DNA of 64,000 nt from Himantopus leucocephalus (Eukaryota; Chordata; Aves; Charadriiformes; Recurvirostridae), in the NCBI GenBank assembly GCA_003993805.1, contig RSEF01000014.1, forward strand, positions 1,185,774 to 1,249,773, given 5' to 3'. Positions 53,752 to 64,000 of this stretch are shown one piece after another. The notes below the pieces were generated by a model that was given only the letters and a program-made list of their open reading frames with translations, was not told the DNA's origin and searched no databases. The stretch's first letter is position 1, and each line of letters starts with the position of its first letter. Position numbers and translations under genes: made by a program.

Positions 53752-56700
53752 CAAAACAAAACCAAAACACCTGGAACTGGCGCTTTTTTTTTTTTGGTAT
53801 TATTTGCTTTTTACCTGCATGTTCAACATCTTTGCCCATATTCAGAATTTAAAACATTTAACAAAATGAGAAACTCACTCCCTATTGAAATGATGGTATT
53901 ACAAGCCAGTGGTAAATAATATAAGGTAATACAAATGATAGCCAGGTCTCTTAAAGAGCTTGGAGAGGTGGCCCAGCTCCATGCACAGAGCTTTCCTTAC
54001 ATAAGAGGACAGCACTGCCCTTCAGCATTCCCAATCCGATCTGGAAAACCTGTTGTAACTACAGACTGGCTCTAGCCCCTCATTTCCAGCAATTCTTGAC
54101 CTCAGGTCTCACTGATCCCTGTGGCAGGTCTGCTAGACGGAACAAAATGCTCAAAATTATTGAACAAAATTAACAATCAGAAGAAAGGCAGAAACCTGTT
54201 TATTCAAATAATATAAAGATATACACTCCATTAAGCCTGTTCTAATCCCCACGTGGAAAATATGAAATATTCTGCACCAACGAAATCCTTGGTGGCAGAC
54301 AGAAGGGGCATACGTTTAATGACTAGAAAGGATAACCAATATTTTTAAGACAAATTGAGGCGGTAAGGACTACAGAGCAATCAGATCTATTTAAGGATCA
54401 GCTTGGGAGTTTTTACACTACAAACAGAAATAGGATTTTGCTGTAAGCATGCTATAAATGTAAAGCCACAGCAGACTGGGAGACATTTTTGCAGCATTTA
54501 TAAACACATCAAAGTATGGAAGATAACTCCAGAAATAAGCTTTAGTGCTCAAAGAAAATTTATAAGTGGTTGGAAAAACTTGTGAAGTTTCACAAACATT
54601 CAAAAGGTTTGGGGTCTTCCCATCTGCTATTTAACAAAAACACTCCTTTATCTATGTTAAGGTTATAAAAGTATACTTCCTAAATAGAGTGGGAGTTACG
54701 TTTCCTTGACAATCACCTGCAAAATACCACAGGTAGAACAATCTGTCTGAATTCTGTTCTCATGACATCTACGCACTGCCAGACGCAGTGACACTTAGCA
54801 GGTATAAAGACGAGTGCAAAGTTTTATGGAGAGTTCAGTTCTAAACAAAAAGGGTTTCAAAGTTTTCCACAGCACCCAGCTTGCCTGCTGCCCTACAGCT
54901 CTCCCTGCAAAGCCTGACTTCTGACGGCCAGTCCTTTAACCCGGTCACCCTGCAAAGCCTCATCCCCTCCAGAGCGCCCCGCAGCATCACACTGCCAGTG
55001 CTAAAAGAAAACTAAACGTGATTGCCAATAAACTAAATAAGCATTTAATTTAAAAAAAAACACAAATATTTAATTCTCCCAACAGTGGCAACATGCTGTA
55101 GATGGAGGTCCAACACCACAATCTGATCTGCTGCCCATGCCAACCGTGCATCATGTTCTGATCAAGAAGCCCAGAATCAGGCCCAGTGCCTGGGTTAGGT
55201 ATTTCAGTGCTGGTCCAGTATCTAGTGATTCATAGCCTCAGATCTGGCACACGCGAAAATTGCTGATCAACCAGTGCGTTTCAGAAGGCACACCCTGAAT
55301 AACGATGTGTTGCAGCATTCCCTACGTGTTGCTAGCCTCCCTGCTTCTCTGAAGGTTCCTCTCCTCCCGCTTATTGCGGACAACATCTGAACCAGATTAA
55401 AACGCTTCCTTTAGCCGCACGATAGACTGTTGAAGCAACAACAAAAAGCCATAAGCTGGAACTGCAGACGCACAAGATATCATTTTCTAAGCACCATGTG
55501 TCCTGCCACTGGTTTTATTCACACTCTAAAAACTACAGTAAGAAAACATTAAGGTGATAATGAGAAACCATAAAGGCAAAGACATTCACAGGCAAGGACA
55601 GAATAAGGCATATTTCCTCAAGTATTCTGGCACAAGCGGGTGCTGGAAAATCTGTCAAATAGCACCCCTTGGTGACTGGGTAGTGAGGGACACGGTATGG
55701 CAAAATCTGTTTCAGCCTTCACTATGGTTTTTCTTTCTTCTTCTTTCTCTTACTTGGTTTTACGTGTTTTTAATGTGATTTTAATGCAATGTGTGTTGCA
55801 TGAATAAAACAGGGCGATGGAGGCATGAGCTGAAATCTTTCCTAATTTTCAGTGGATTAGGCAAGAGTAGTTCCTCAGTGGTTTGTAATGTGCAGAGTTT
55901 ACACACATCTGCTAATTTCTACAAGAGGACATCATATTGATGCTAAGAGTTTGACAGACAGCTCCTCTTGTCATTGTAGAGATCTGACCTTGATATCTGA
56001 AACTTCCCCTTATTCTTCATTTCAGGAAATAAACTGCTTCCTTCCACATTAGGAATTGATTCCTGCAACTGCCACATACCCCAGCAAAGAGCAAAGCCTC
56101 TCCTCATTCCCACTAACGGCTCTGGCAGCTGCAGAGCTCAGCCTCGGACAGGCACAGGTCTCTGCAAGCTGCACTGTGCACATCTCCACCCCAGCAAACA
56201 GCCAAGGACACAAGCAAACAGCCTTCAGTCAAGATTTCTAGCTGCATCTCAGGATTTCTTGGGAATAAGCAAAGGAAGGAGTGCAGCAATAAAGGAGATG
56301 AGGGGGGCGAGAAGGATGTTTCAGTCCTAAAACCTCTAATTTTCGAAGATTTCATCCAAAGCACGCCATGGCAGGTGGGTAGTGCTGTCAGACTCACATG
56401 CAGGGGCACATACGTCCGGGGGCAGCACCCTCATGCAGTGCTCGGCAAGCACGTGCACTGCAACCCCAACCCTGCGGCTCTGCACGGCCACGGCACTGCG
56501 AGAAACATCACCCTCTGCCGGGCTGCAAACCGTTCATCAGGCATTTTCCTTGATGACGGGAGAGAGGAGAAGTCAAAAAGCGTACAAGATGTCAGCAGCT
56601 GGGGGAGATGGTAGATGACACCGGCAGGTCAGAAATCTGTCCGCATGGAGGGGCAGCTGAAGGTGCTGATGACTGTATGCCGTAACATGGTGCCACCAAG

Positions 56701-59700
56701 GGAAAGTCGCTCTGGTGCTAGACGAGGGAGCTTTGCTGTGGAGAGTAAAACAGCTACAGAACAGCTTGCTAAGAGCCATCCTCACTATTTCTGATTCACA
56801 CCCTACCGTGTTGCGCAGAAATGCCTTTGCTAGCCGCAGCCTCCTCCCTCCTCCAATTTCGTCTTCCCAGCCAAGAGCTGGGAGAGGAGCCAGCAGGCTT
56901 TTAACTTTGTACACTTCACAGTTAGTCACTTCTCGGGACAAACCCCATCCTCGCTCGGTCTGTCTGCATGCGGTGTACAGCATCACCCCCGCACACGGGT
57001 GCGAGTCTGTTAGCCACTCGGCTTGCTCCATGTTAACTGCTGCCGCTCATTAGAGGTCATTAGCAAAACGCCTACACCACAGAAGCGTTCACCAAAGGCT
57101 CACAAAAGCTTTCACTCAAGCTTAGATAAGGTTGTGTTAATAAAAAGCAAGGCTGCCATTCTAACACCTACCAATCTGGAGTGTATTTTTGGAAGGAGAA
57201 CCTATACTGAAGCCACCCTCTGCTGTGGGAGCAGAGCCGAGAAGTTTGCATAAAGCATCATCTCCAGCGCTCGCTGCCTAGCCAAACGCTGTGTCCAACT
57301 GGGGAAAATTCACAACTGAAATTTAGGATGATGTAATATCTCTAAGTGGAGGCACAGGAATACTATTGGTGTAACTTATTTAATATTTATGTTAGGTTGC
57401 ACTCAGAAGCTTTGAAGAAAAGAAGGGTCTTGTTATGCTAAAGGGCTGTGATAGAAAAGACACAGTTTTATCCTCATAAGATCTTCTGTACTAAGGAGCT
57501 GAATATGAGGTGTATGCCATTAAAAAGCAACCAGCAGAAATATGTAAAGTGTTGCTTACATTTGCATTTTTCTCAGTTCACCTTTCAGCCACTGTGAATT
57601 TTACAACCTGAGCTCGCTGCATGGGAGCTCTTCTAAAAACTTGGAGAGAAACCTACGTGTGCCGTCAGCGGCCCAGTCGCAGGGGCTTTAACAAATCCGA
57701 AAGTGGTGTCACGCAAGCAGGGACGAATGAATGTGAGAAGACGAAAGCAATCCAGCCAATAACTTATTGTAGATTTCTGTCAAGAGCTACAGGCAAGATA
57801 ACTTCAAACCTGAAAATCAGCAGTGTAGGGACATATTTACATTTTTACAAAAGTTAACTAACCTTTCCAAAATGCCCCAGATGTTTTACATTCAATTCAC
57901 TTTGAATTTTGGGCCAGAGGTGCAGATTTTTTGCTATTTCCCCCAAAGATGTTTCCACAGACTTACTTATACTGTTCCTTAGGAGAAAAAGTTTGAGACG
58001 AGTTACTGAGCCTCTCTGCACATCACGTGTAAATCTGAAATGCTACAGGCTATGTCTAGCTACAGTACTGCATCTACATTTAAGACGTGACTTAACGATC
58101 TGTACATCTCAACCTTTACTATAACAATGCTTTCTTCTTTGAACAACTGAACCAAGAATCCATGAGTCACTTCGGCATTTTTAGGACCCTTTAAGGACTA
58201 ACAGCACACCTCAGGTTTGGCTCTTTACACTCGGCTGGGACAAGAGGGACAGGCACTGCTATCCAGAACTTTGCTATGCCAGCACAGCTAAGTCTTCCAA
58301 AGAGAAGTAACTTTATACAGCACATGAAAATACTTATTCCGTAGCATCAGCATTCTTTACTACAATCTTTATCTTCTTCCAGGAGAAGAGCCTGGACATA
58401 AAGGACCAAAACAAAAGTGCTGAAGAAGCGGTATTTCCAAAGAGATCTACTGCACTGGTGGAGAAACCCTGCGCTGCACAGCCACCCCAGGCAACCTGAG
58501 CAAGTCTCAGCCATCGCCTTTGCTGTGACTCAAAAAGGCAGCATAACCCCACAGCTGAATTTTGTAAACCACACAAATGTTGAAGGCCCCCTTTATAGAT
58601 CTCTGTCGTGCTTTAGCATATGAACAGACAAATCTCCTTGCCAGCACATCAGCTTATTTTTTCCATGGTGAACTTGCGCTGTTTCTTGCACATTACATCA
58701 CTCTCTCAGATACTTGGCTGCTCTCAAAAGCTTCTGAAGTTATTCGTTCTGGCTTTCATTTTTACTTGGTGAAGTGCAATCTAGAAAGCCCTACTTAACT
58801 TCTCCCACTTGGGCATCGTAATGTGAAAAGACTGCCCAGGCAGAAGCAGAGGCTGGGGAAGGAGCAGGTTTCTAGAGCACAGTAAACCTCCATGGTGTTA
58901 CATTGGGGCAAACTATTATATAATTTAAATGTAGATTTCCTACACTTCCTTAGGAAAGTTAGTGCTTGCTGAGACACGAGTGACAACGGTTCCCTTCCCA
59001 AACAAACGGCTTTAGTAACAACGCAGCAGCAGCCAGGCTGTTAAAACCAGACCCATTAGCCACTCATTCTTCAGCCCTGCGGCGCCTGGCTTCAGTGGTG
59101 TTAGCAGCAAATGGAAGAGCACGATGATATTTATTTTTTACAGCTGAGAACTTTGATAAACAGCAGCAGGCAGCAAAGGCCAGTCGATTTATATTTCTTC
59201 CAGTATATATTCTTAAGAATGGCAGTCACCATTATGGAAGCTATCAAAAAGCTAGCTTTGACCTTAAATAAGTGTGGTCCTATGTCAGGCAGTTCCAGGA
59301 AGGAGAATTTATGAGGCAGATGTTAAATTCAAGGAAGGAAGAAAAGTTGGGTTACTCTTGCCAGAGATGCAGTCCAAGATCACAGCACAGGGTGCAGCCA
59401 CCAGTATTCAGCCATTTGGCTTAATTCTTTGTGCCCCTTTAGGAGAATAACATAACCGCCCTTAACATTTGGGTCACATCATCTTCTGGGCTATTCAGTA
59501 TGACCATCTAAACAGCAGCACGCAAATTCACAGGGCTCCAGGCTGCTAGGTATACAGGAGGCAAGCTTAGTCATACCTGTATGCATTAACTTTATGTATA
59601 GAGCGGAGAGGAATACAACTAATTCTGTGACTTTATAGACAAGAAAAAGTGCTGGAGGAGCAATTCTTACAGTGCAGCTTGGCTATCTTTTGCATATGCT

Positions 59701-61417
59701 TTCCTCACCGAAAATTTTGCATAATAACAGAAAATCTTTCATATCACCTTGCTTTTTCAGAGGATAAAAGCATTCACTAATAATTTGCTTTGTCTAAGTA
59801 CGCTATTCTTTTGCAAAAAAGGAATCCCAGCCACAGCAAAATGTGTCGGTCATCTTATTTACATCTCTTCCTGCTTTAATAGTGCTTTGCAGAAAATGCT
59901 TATTTATTTTTATGAAGCCAGCTGAAAATTATATTGCTCAAATTTCTTTTATATATTAATTGGGAAAAAAACTTCAATAAATTACTTGGCCCTCCCTTCA
60001 TCTCTATTGCAATTTTTATCATCTATTAAACGGACTTATTTTTAGCTCATTTACAAGGAAAGTGGTGTTAACTTAAGACCCATTCATCATTTTCTTTGTA
60101 AGAAAACACCAGTGAATGCAAACTAATTACAAAAGTAGAAAAAAAAAAAAGAATTGATACTTTTTTTCCTGTATTAAAAAGTTCCTTGGAAAAAAAAAAA
60201 AGATTCTTTCCTATGCAGCCCAGTCAACCAGGGACTGCTGCATTACCGAATGCTGTCAGCTTACCATGCCACCCATTGCTTTGCCAAAAAAAAGTACTAG
60301 ATTATTGCTGTTTTTCTCAGGTATTGTTCCTCCCACTGCTACTCAGCACTCTGCATTTGCAGCGTGCTCCTTATGCCTGGTCGTAGCCCCTCGGGGGCTG
60401 GTGGGGCTCCCAGCTGCTGTGGCTGAGGCCACACTCCTGCAGGTGAGGCCAGGCTATCTCTGCCCTCCCTAACATCTGGCTTGTCTGGAAAGTAACAGAA
60501 TTTTCCCTATGTACAGCTGTTTTCATATTTTCATACTAGGAAGGACTGCCTGGGGGCAAAAGCAATCAGGGAAAAAGTAATACTTTCCTTCATTTTGCAC
60601 AGAGCCAGTAGAAACATTTGGATTTTGAAAAATGAGAAAATGGCAAAGACAGAAGTAGCATCAGTTGTAGGATGAAACAATGAAAGGGAAAAGGGGCAAT
60701 GTTTTTTAAGCATTTCCCTCCTAGTTTGATTAACTTAAAAGCAAATTAAAATACAAGCCAGCTCTACACAGAGCACAGGCACAGCAGTACCTCCTTCGCA
60801 TCAGCGAGGGGCAATCACTGCTTCCCTGCCCCTCGCCAGCTATCACTTTATTTTTTCTTGCCTGCTTGCACCGCTTCTGCTGCCTCCCCTCCTGTCTTTG
60901 TCCCTTCCTGAAGCATCCTGGAATCCAGCCCAGCTTGTTCAAGCTCCCAACACATCTTGAATTTTAAGTCACTCTCATTTTAAGTCATCTATTTTTTTTT
61001 TTAAAACCAAGTCACAAAGAGAATGAGCCAATTTATTATTAATATAAACCAAAACAAATCTGCAGAGAAGGCCTGGTCTGTCCGCTCTCGGCACATCACA
61101 GTATGTCCAGCTCAGTGGGGATACTGACTTGAAGGGGTGTAGGTAAGCAAACCGGGGGCACAAAATTCACTGTACAGTGATAGGCCACTTTGGAAAGATG
61201 CCACAAAGACGGCATACATCAACGGTCAAATAGATGACCCAGTGAATAGATCAATTTGGCCTGCAGGTCAAGGAAATACTAAATAGCCTTCGGGCTGGCC
61301 ACTCTTGGTGTACCGTGTCCCCTTGCACTCAGCTGCAAAAGAAATCAGTTATAGCTGGTGAAGAGCAGGTCTGAAAGGCAGTGCTCCCAAAAAACTCAAG
61401 TGGGAATGTTCCCTGTC

Positions 61418-61769
61418 TGTCACCGTGGAGTGACTATACGTCTGCAGCAAACCTGTCTACTCCTCAGGCGTGGGATCGCTCACTCCGCCCTGGGAGCAGC
61501 GTGCACCACCAAGCGAAGTGGACCTGGGTTATGCAGGATCCACTGAGCAATGGACTGAGTCTGGAGTCAGCGTGAAACTGCTGGGGCAGGGTCTGGTCTG
61601 CAGAGCTCTGTAGCCCACCAGGACAGGGGTCTAGTCAATGAAGTCTCCCAACCCAGCCTTTCTCTCACGCAACTTTTTTTTCTCAGGCCTCACATTGCGT
61701 CAACCACCCTTATAACTAAAGTTACTTTGATTTTGATGGGCTTTGCTTCTGAGTTACCCTAACACAACA
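61418..61769 (+). mobile_element. Candidate solo LTR of an endogenous retrovirus
   Basis: The segment begins TGTCACCGTGG and ends TAACACAACA (TGT...ACA ends), and is flanked on both sides by CTGTC (61413-61417 and 61770-61774), as expected for a 5-bp target duplication. It is richer in GC and CpG than its surroundings. No clear AATAAA was seen, and LTR-like sequence seems to continue to about 61975, so an alternative is an LTR followed by a retroviral leader fragment, with the flanking match arising by chance. No gag, pol or env coding sequence is present. Confidence 0.5.
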
Positions 61770-61774
61770 CTGTC

Positions 61775-63044
61775 AGTGATGACCGTGAACGAAGAAGTTA
61801 AACCTCCTTGGCCCCAGTATCGACACTAAGGGTACACAACTAGCACCTGTCCAGCGCTTGTGCCCCTGATCACAACCCTCTCGTGACCACCAAGACTTTT
61901 CTAGGGCAGTCACCAGAGTACTGCAACTGGACCAAAAATGAACAGAGACTTCGCTGAACACTCTGGCTGGCTGTACTAACTTTTTGCCAAGAAATAATTA
62001 AGTTACTTTTACCCTTTCATACAACTGCTTTCATCTTTTCCCTGAATCTCCTCTTTCACAGCCTGTGCACTTCACAGTGATGCTTGTATTCTATTTTCCA
62101 GCACTCTTATTAGGGGCTTTTCTCCATCCCGCTGACAACCTGCCAAGCTAATAAGAACGAAGAAAGTGTGAAAGTGAGTAAGTGTAAAAGCGCGTGACAG
62201 GTTTCTCCTTTGCTCTCCTCATGCTCACCCAGCACAAATTCCTGAGATAAGAAGTAAGATACAAAACCCATCTAATTAAACTGCCCACAGGACTTGGTAA
62301 TTAGCACTCGTTCCAGCAGGCGGCACCCCTGAGCCCCTCAGCACGGCTGGGACCAGAGAGGTGGGCACCACGCTGGAGCCAGCTGTGGCAGTGGGGCCTC
62401 AAAGGGGACAGTGCTCCGTGGTTCCTGTGCCCCTCAGACACGTGGTACGGACCTAGGCAGTGATCAGGCCCGGCAGTCTACTGCAAAAGGATGGGGAATG
62501 CCTCAAACACCTCCCAAGCCCCGTGGTGCCGTCTAGAGCACCCAGAGCTGCAGCTCTGAGTGACAGACCCGATTTCTCTCAGAGATCCCGCTGTCAGCAA
62601 ACCCCTCCTGGAAGGCACCACGTGTTCCGTAGGATTTCAAAGGCTGCTGGCTGGCAACCACTGACCTCACCTTGGAGGAGACTTGTATTATGCAAGAGGT
62701 GGAAACGGGAGCTCTAGTTTACCCCACTACTTCCCTGCTTCTGCTTTCTTGGGGGAAGTTGCGAGACGCGTCTGCCCTGGGCTGGCAGCATGCCCTGCAG
62801 CCAAGCACCCAGGGCAGCATAAAAGCACATCATTTAAGAGCAAAGGTGACAACAAAAGGTGTACCGGCAGCACAGCCTGTTCTCGGAGCACGCTACTGCC
62901 TTATCTGGCCTCTAACGCTGCCTGGCCCGTGAGCTTGCCTGCCAGCCAATATTGCATTTCATTCTAATTGGCATTTAAGTTGGTTGCAATGAAACCTGTT
63001 TACTATACATTTCAAAAAGAACAAGGCAAACAGAATGAATTTTT
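61775..63044. other. Interval between the two LTR candidates, no gene
   Basis: About 61775-61975 is moderately GC-rich with several CpGs and could be part of the neighbouring retroviral insertion. The remainder, including a GC-richer stretch at 62280-62900, has no feature I can identify. Confidence 0.5.
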
Positions 63045-63049
63045 GTCAA

Positions 63050-63742
63050 TGTGGCGATGTGCTCCCCCCACTCCTGCTTAAGCCATAACCACCAGTCTGG
63101 GTGGTGATGGCTGCACCCCACCTACGCTGGACTTTGGGGGATGGATGGCAATGCGGTAACCAAAGGCTGTCTGGAACGGGGACCTAGATGTCTCGCTGGG
63201 ATGCAAATATGACTACAGGTCAATCATCTTACTCTATAACTAGTGGACAGCCCAGGGCCCGTTGAGCACTCCTGAAAAGCAGCGGGATCTCCCCTTGAGT
63301 AGCGATGCCTCTCTAGGTTACTTCTCGAGTGTAAGAGATTCCTTGCTGCAACACATCCTCGGTAAGCGATGAACAGCATGTTAAACTTTGAAATCTTAGC
63401 TAAGTGATATAAAGGACTGATTGTGTGTATATAATCCCTTAGACATAAACCATTGACCAAGTCTGGGACTAGGATTGAATCCAGCCACACCTAGACTCAT
63501 CTCCGAGAAGGCGCCCAGAGAGCAAGGGGTCCTCTCTGAACCACGACTTAACGGGAGGGTCTCCCTGACAGTTCTGTCTGACCCTGTCCTCCATGCAGTA
63601 AATAACCAAGTGTACCTTGCCATCAAATCTTATTAAACTACTGCCGCATTTACTATCAAACTTTGGTAAATCATTTTTTTATATCAATAAATACATTGTT
63701 GCTTCTCTTTTACGAGTGAAGTGCCTCACTCCATCCGCAGCA
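63050..63742 (+). mobile_element. Solo LTR of an avian endogenous retrovirus (ERVL-like)
   Basis: The 693-bp segment begins TGTGGCGATG and ends CCGCAGCA. It is bounded by identical GTCAA pentamers at 63045-63049 and 63743-63747, a 5-bp target duplication typical of ERVL/class III elements. The ends are imperfect inverted repeats (TGTGGCG against TGCTGCG). A TATATAA box at 63428-63434 and an AATAAA signal at 63686-63691 lie in the order expected of a plus-strand U3-R-U5. No internal retroviral genes are present, so recombination between LTRs has removed them. The superfamily is inferred from duplication length and overall layout. Confidence 0.8.
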
Positions 63743-63747
63743 GTCAA

Positions 63748-64000
63748 TGAATGGAAAATTTACAACAAAAATAAAAGGGGCAGGGGAAAGCGGGAACCTT
63801 TCTTGCAGGTGACGATCATTCACAAATACTTTCCATAAAAAAAAAAATAAAGAATCCTCAAAAACGATGAAACACTTCCAAATAAACACATGCGGAAGTA
63901 GGAAAGGGTGCAACGAAGGCTTGCCAGTGGCTGCTCTGTAACTGCGCGCGTTGGCATGGATCTATCTGCTTTCTGCCTCCTGCCTGGTCTGTGTGCTGCC
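63748..64000. other. Terminal intergenic sequence
   Basis: This AT-rich sequence contains an A run near 63837-63849. No gene or repeat was recognised. Confidence 0.6.

Larger units (their letters stand above)
40203..61412. other. Intergenic region, no gene found
   Basis: No convincing coding, tRNA or rRNA gene is visible. The longest open frames (about 150 codons at 51100-51561 and 56573-57031) lie over repeat or GC-richer sequence and resemble nothing I know. The region holds an MIR/L2-like relic at 51090-51345, an A/T inverted homopolymer pair at 53729-53751, a small hairpin at 49120-49138 (TACGGGC/GCCCGTA) and an AT-rich homeodomain-site-rich block at 42775-42860. Confidence 0.7.

Noticed and set aside
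56573..57031. 152-codon minus-strand frame and 112-codon antisense frame
   Set aside because: It is a moderately GC-rich patch with few stops on both strands, no domain and no splice structure I can support.
1..64000. tRNA, rRNA, CRISPR, phage or bacterial operons
   Set aside because: I read for these and saw no clover-leaf boxes, direct-repeat arrays or dense coding; the window is vertebrate noncoding DNA.

Overview
This is vertebrate nuclear DNA, almost certainly from a bird. Three observations support that. A minus-strand CR1 LINE 3' end lies at 39985-40202 and matches the avian CR1 consensus closely. Repeat density is otherwise very low, with only one young LINE copy in 64 kb. The single recognisable coding exon is a vertebrate gene with a large first intron. 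There is no bacterial, phage, plasmid or CRISPR content, and no operon-like organisation.

Layout: the only gene I can name is XYLT1 (xylosyltransferase 1), read on the minus strand. Its first coding exon is 12510 down to about 12277 (78 codons, ending at a GT donor). It sits in a strong CpG island (about 11880-13240) that also holds the 5' UTR and promoter. Everything from 12276 down to base 1 is therefore the 5' part of XYLT1 intron 1; no later exon is visible. Upstream of the gene (about 13260-64000) I find no convincing protein-coding gene. It is AT-rich intergenic DNA with a second, orphan CpG island at about 35460-35960, one truncated CR1 copy, and two LTR-type insertions (63050-63742, well supported by a 5-bp target duplication; 61418-61769, tentative). 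Several very old amniote-wide repeat relics also occur here and in the intron, including small palindromic elements and L2/MIR-like tails.

The most unusual local structure is a 90-bp near-perfect palindrome at 12977-13066, in the XYLT1 upstream CpG island. One arm carries a 7-bp duplication, and an ambiguous base lies 33 bp away, so it may be either a real hairpin-forming promoter element or an assembly artefact. The other open reading frames are in GC-rich islands, where stop codons are rare, or are of a length expected by chance; I do not annotate them as genes. I see no evidence for a new multi-gene system in this window. The points worth following up are the palindrome, the orphan CpG island with a nearby 214-codon open frame, the LTRs, and a few enhancer-like AT-rich blocks.
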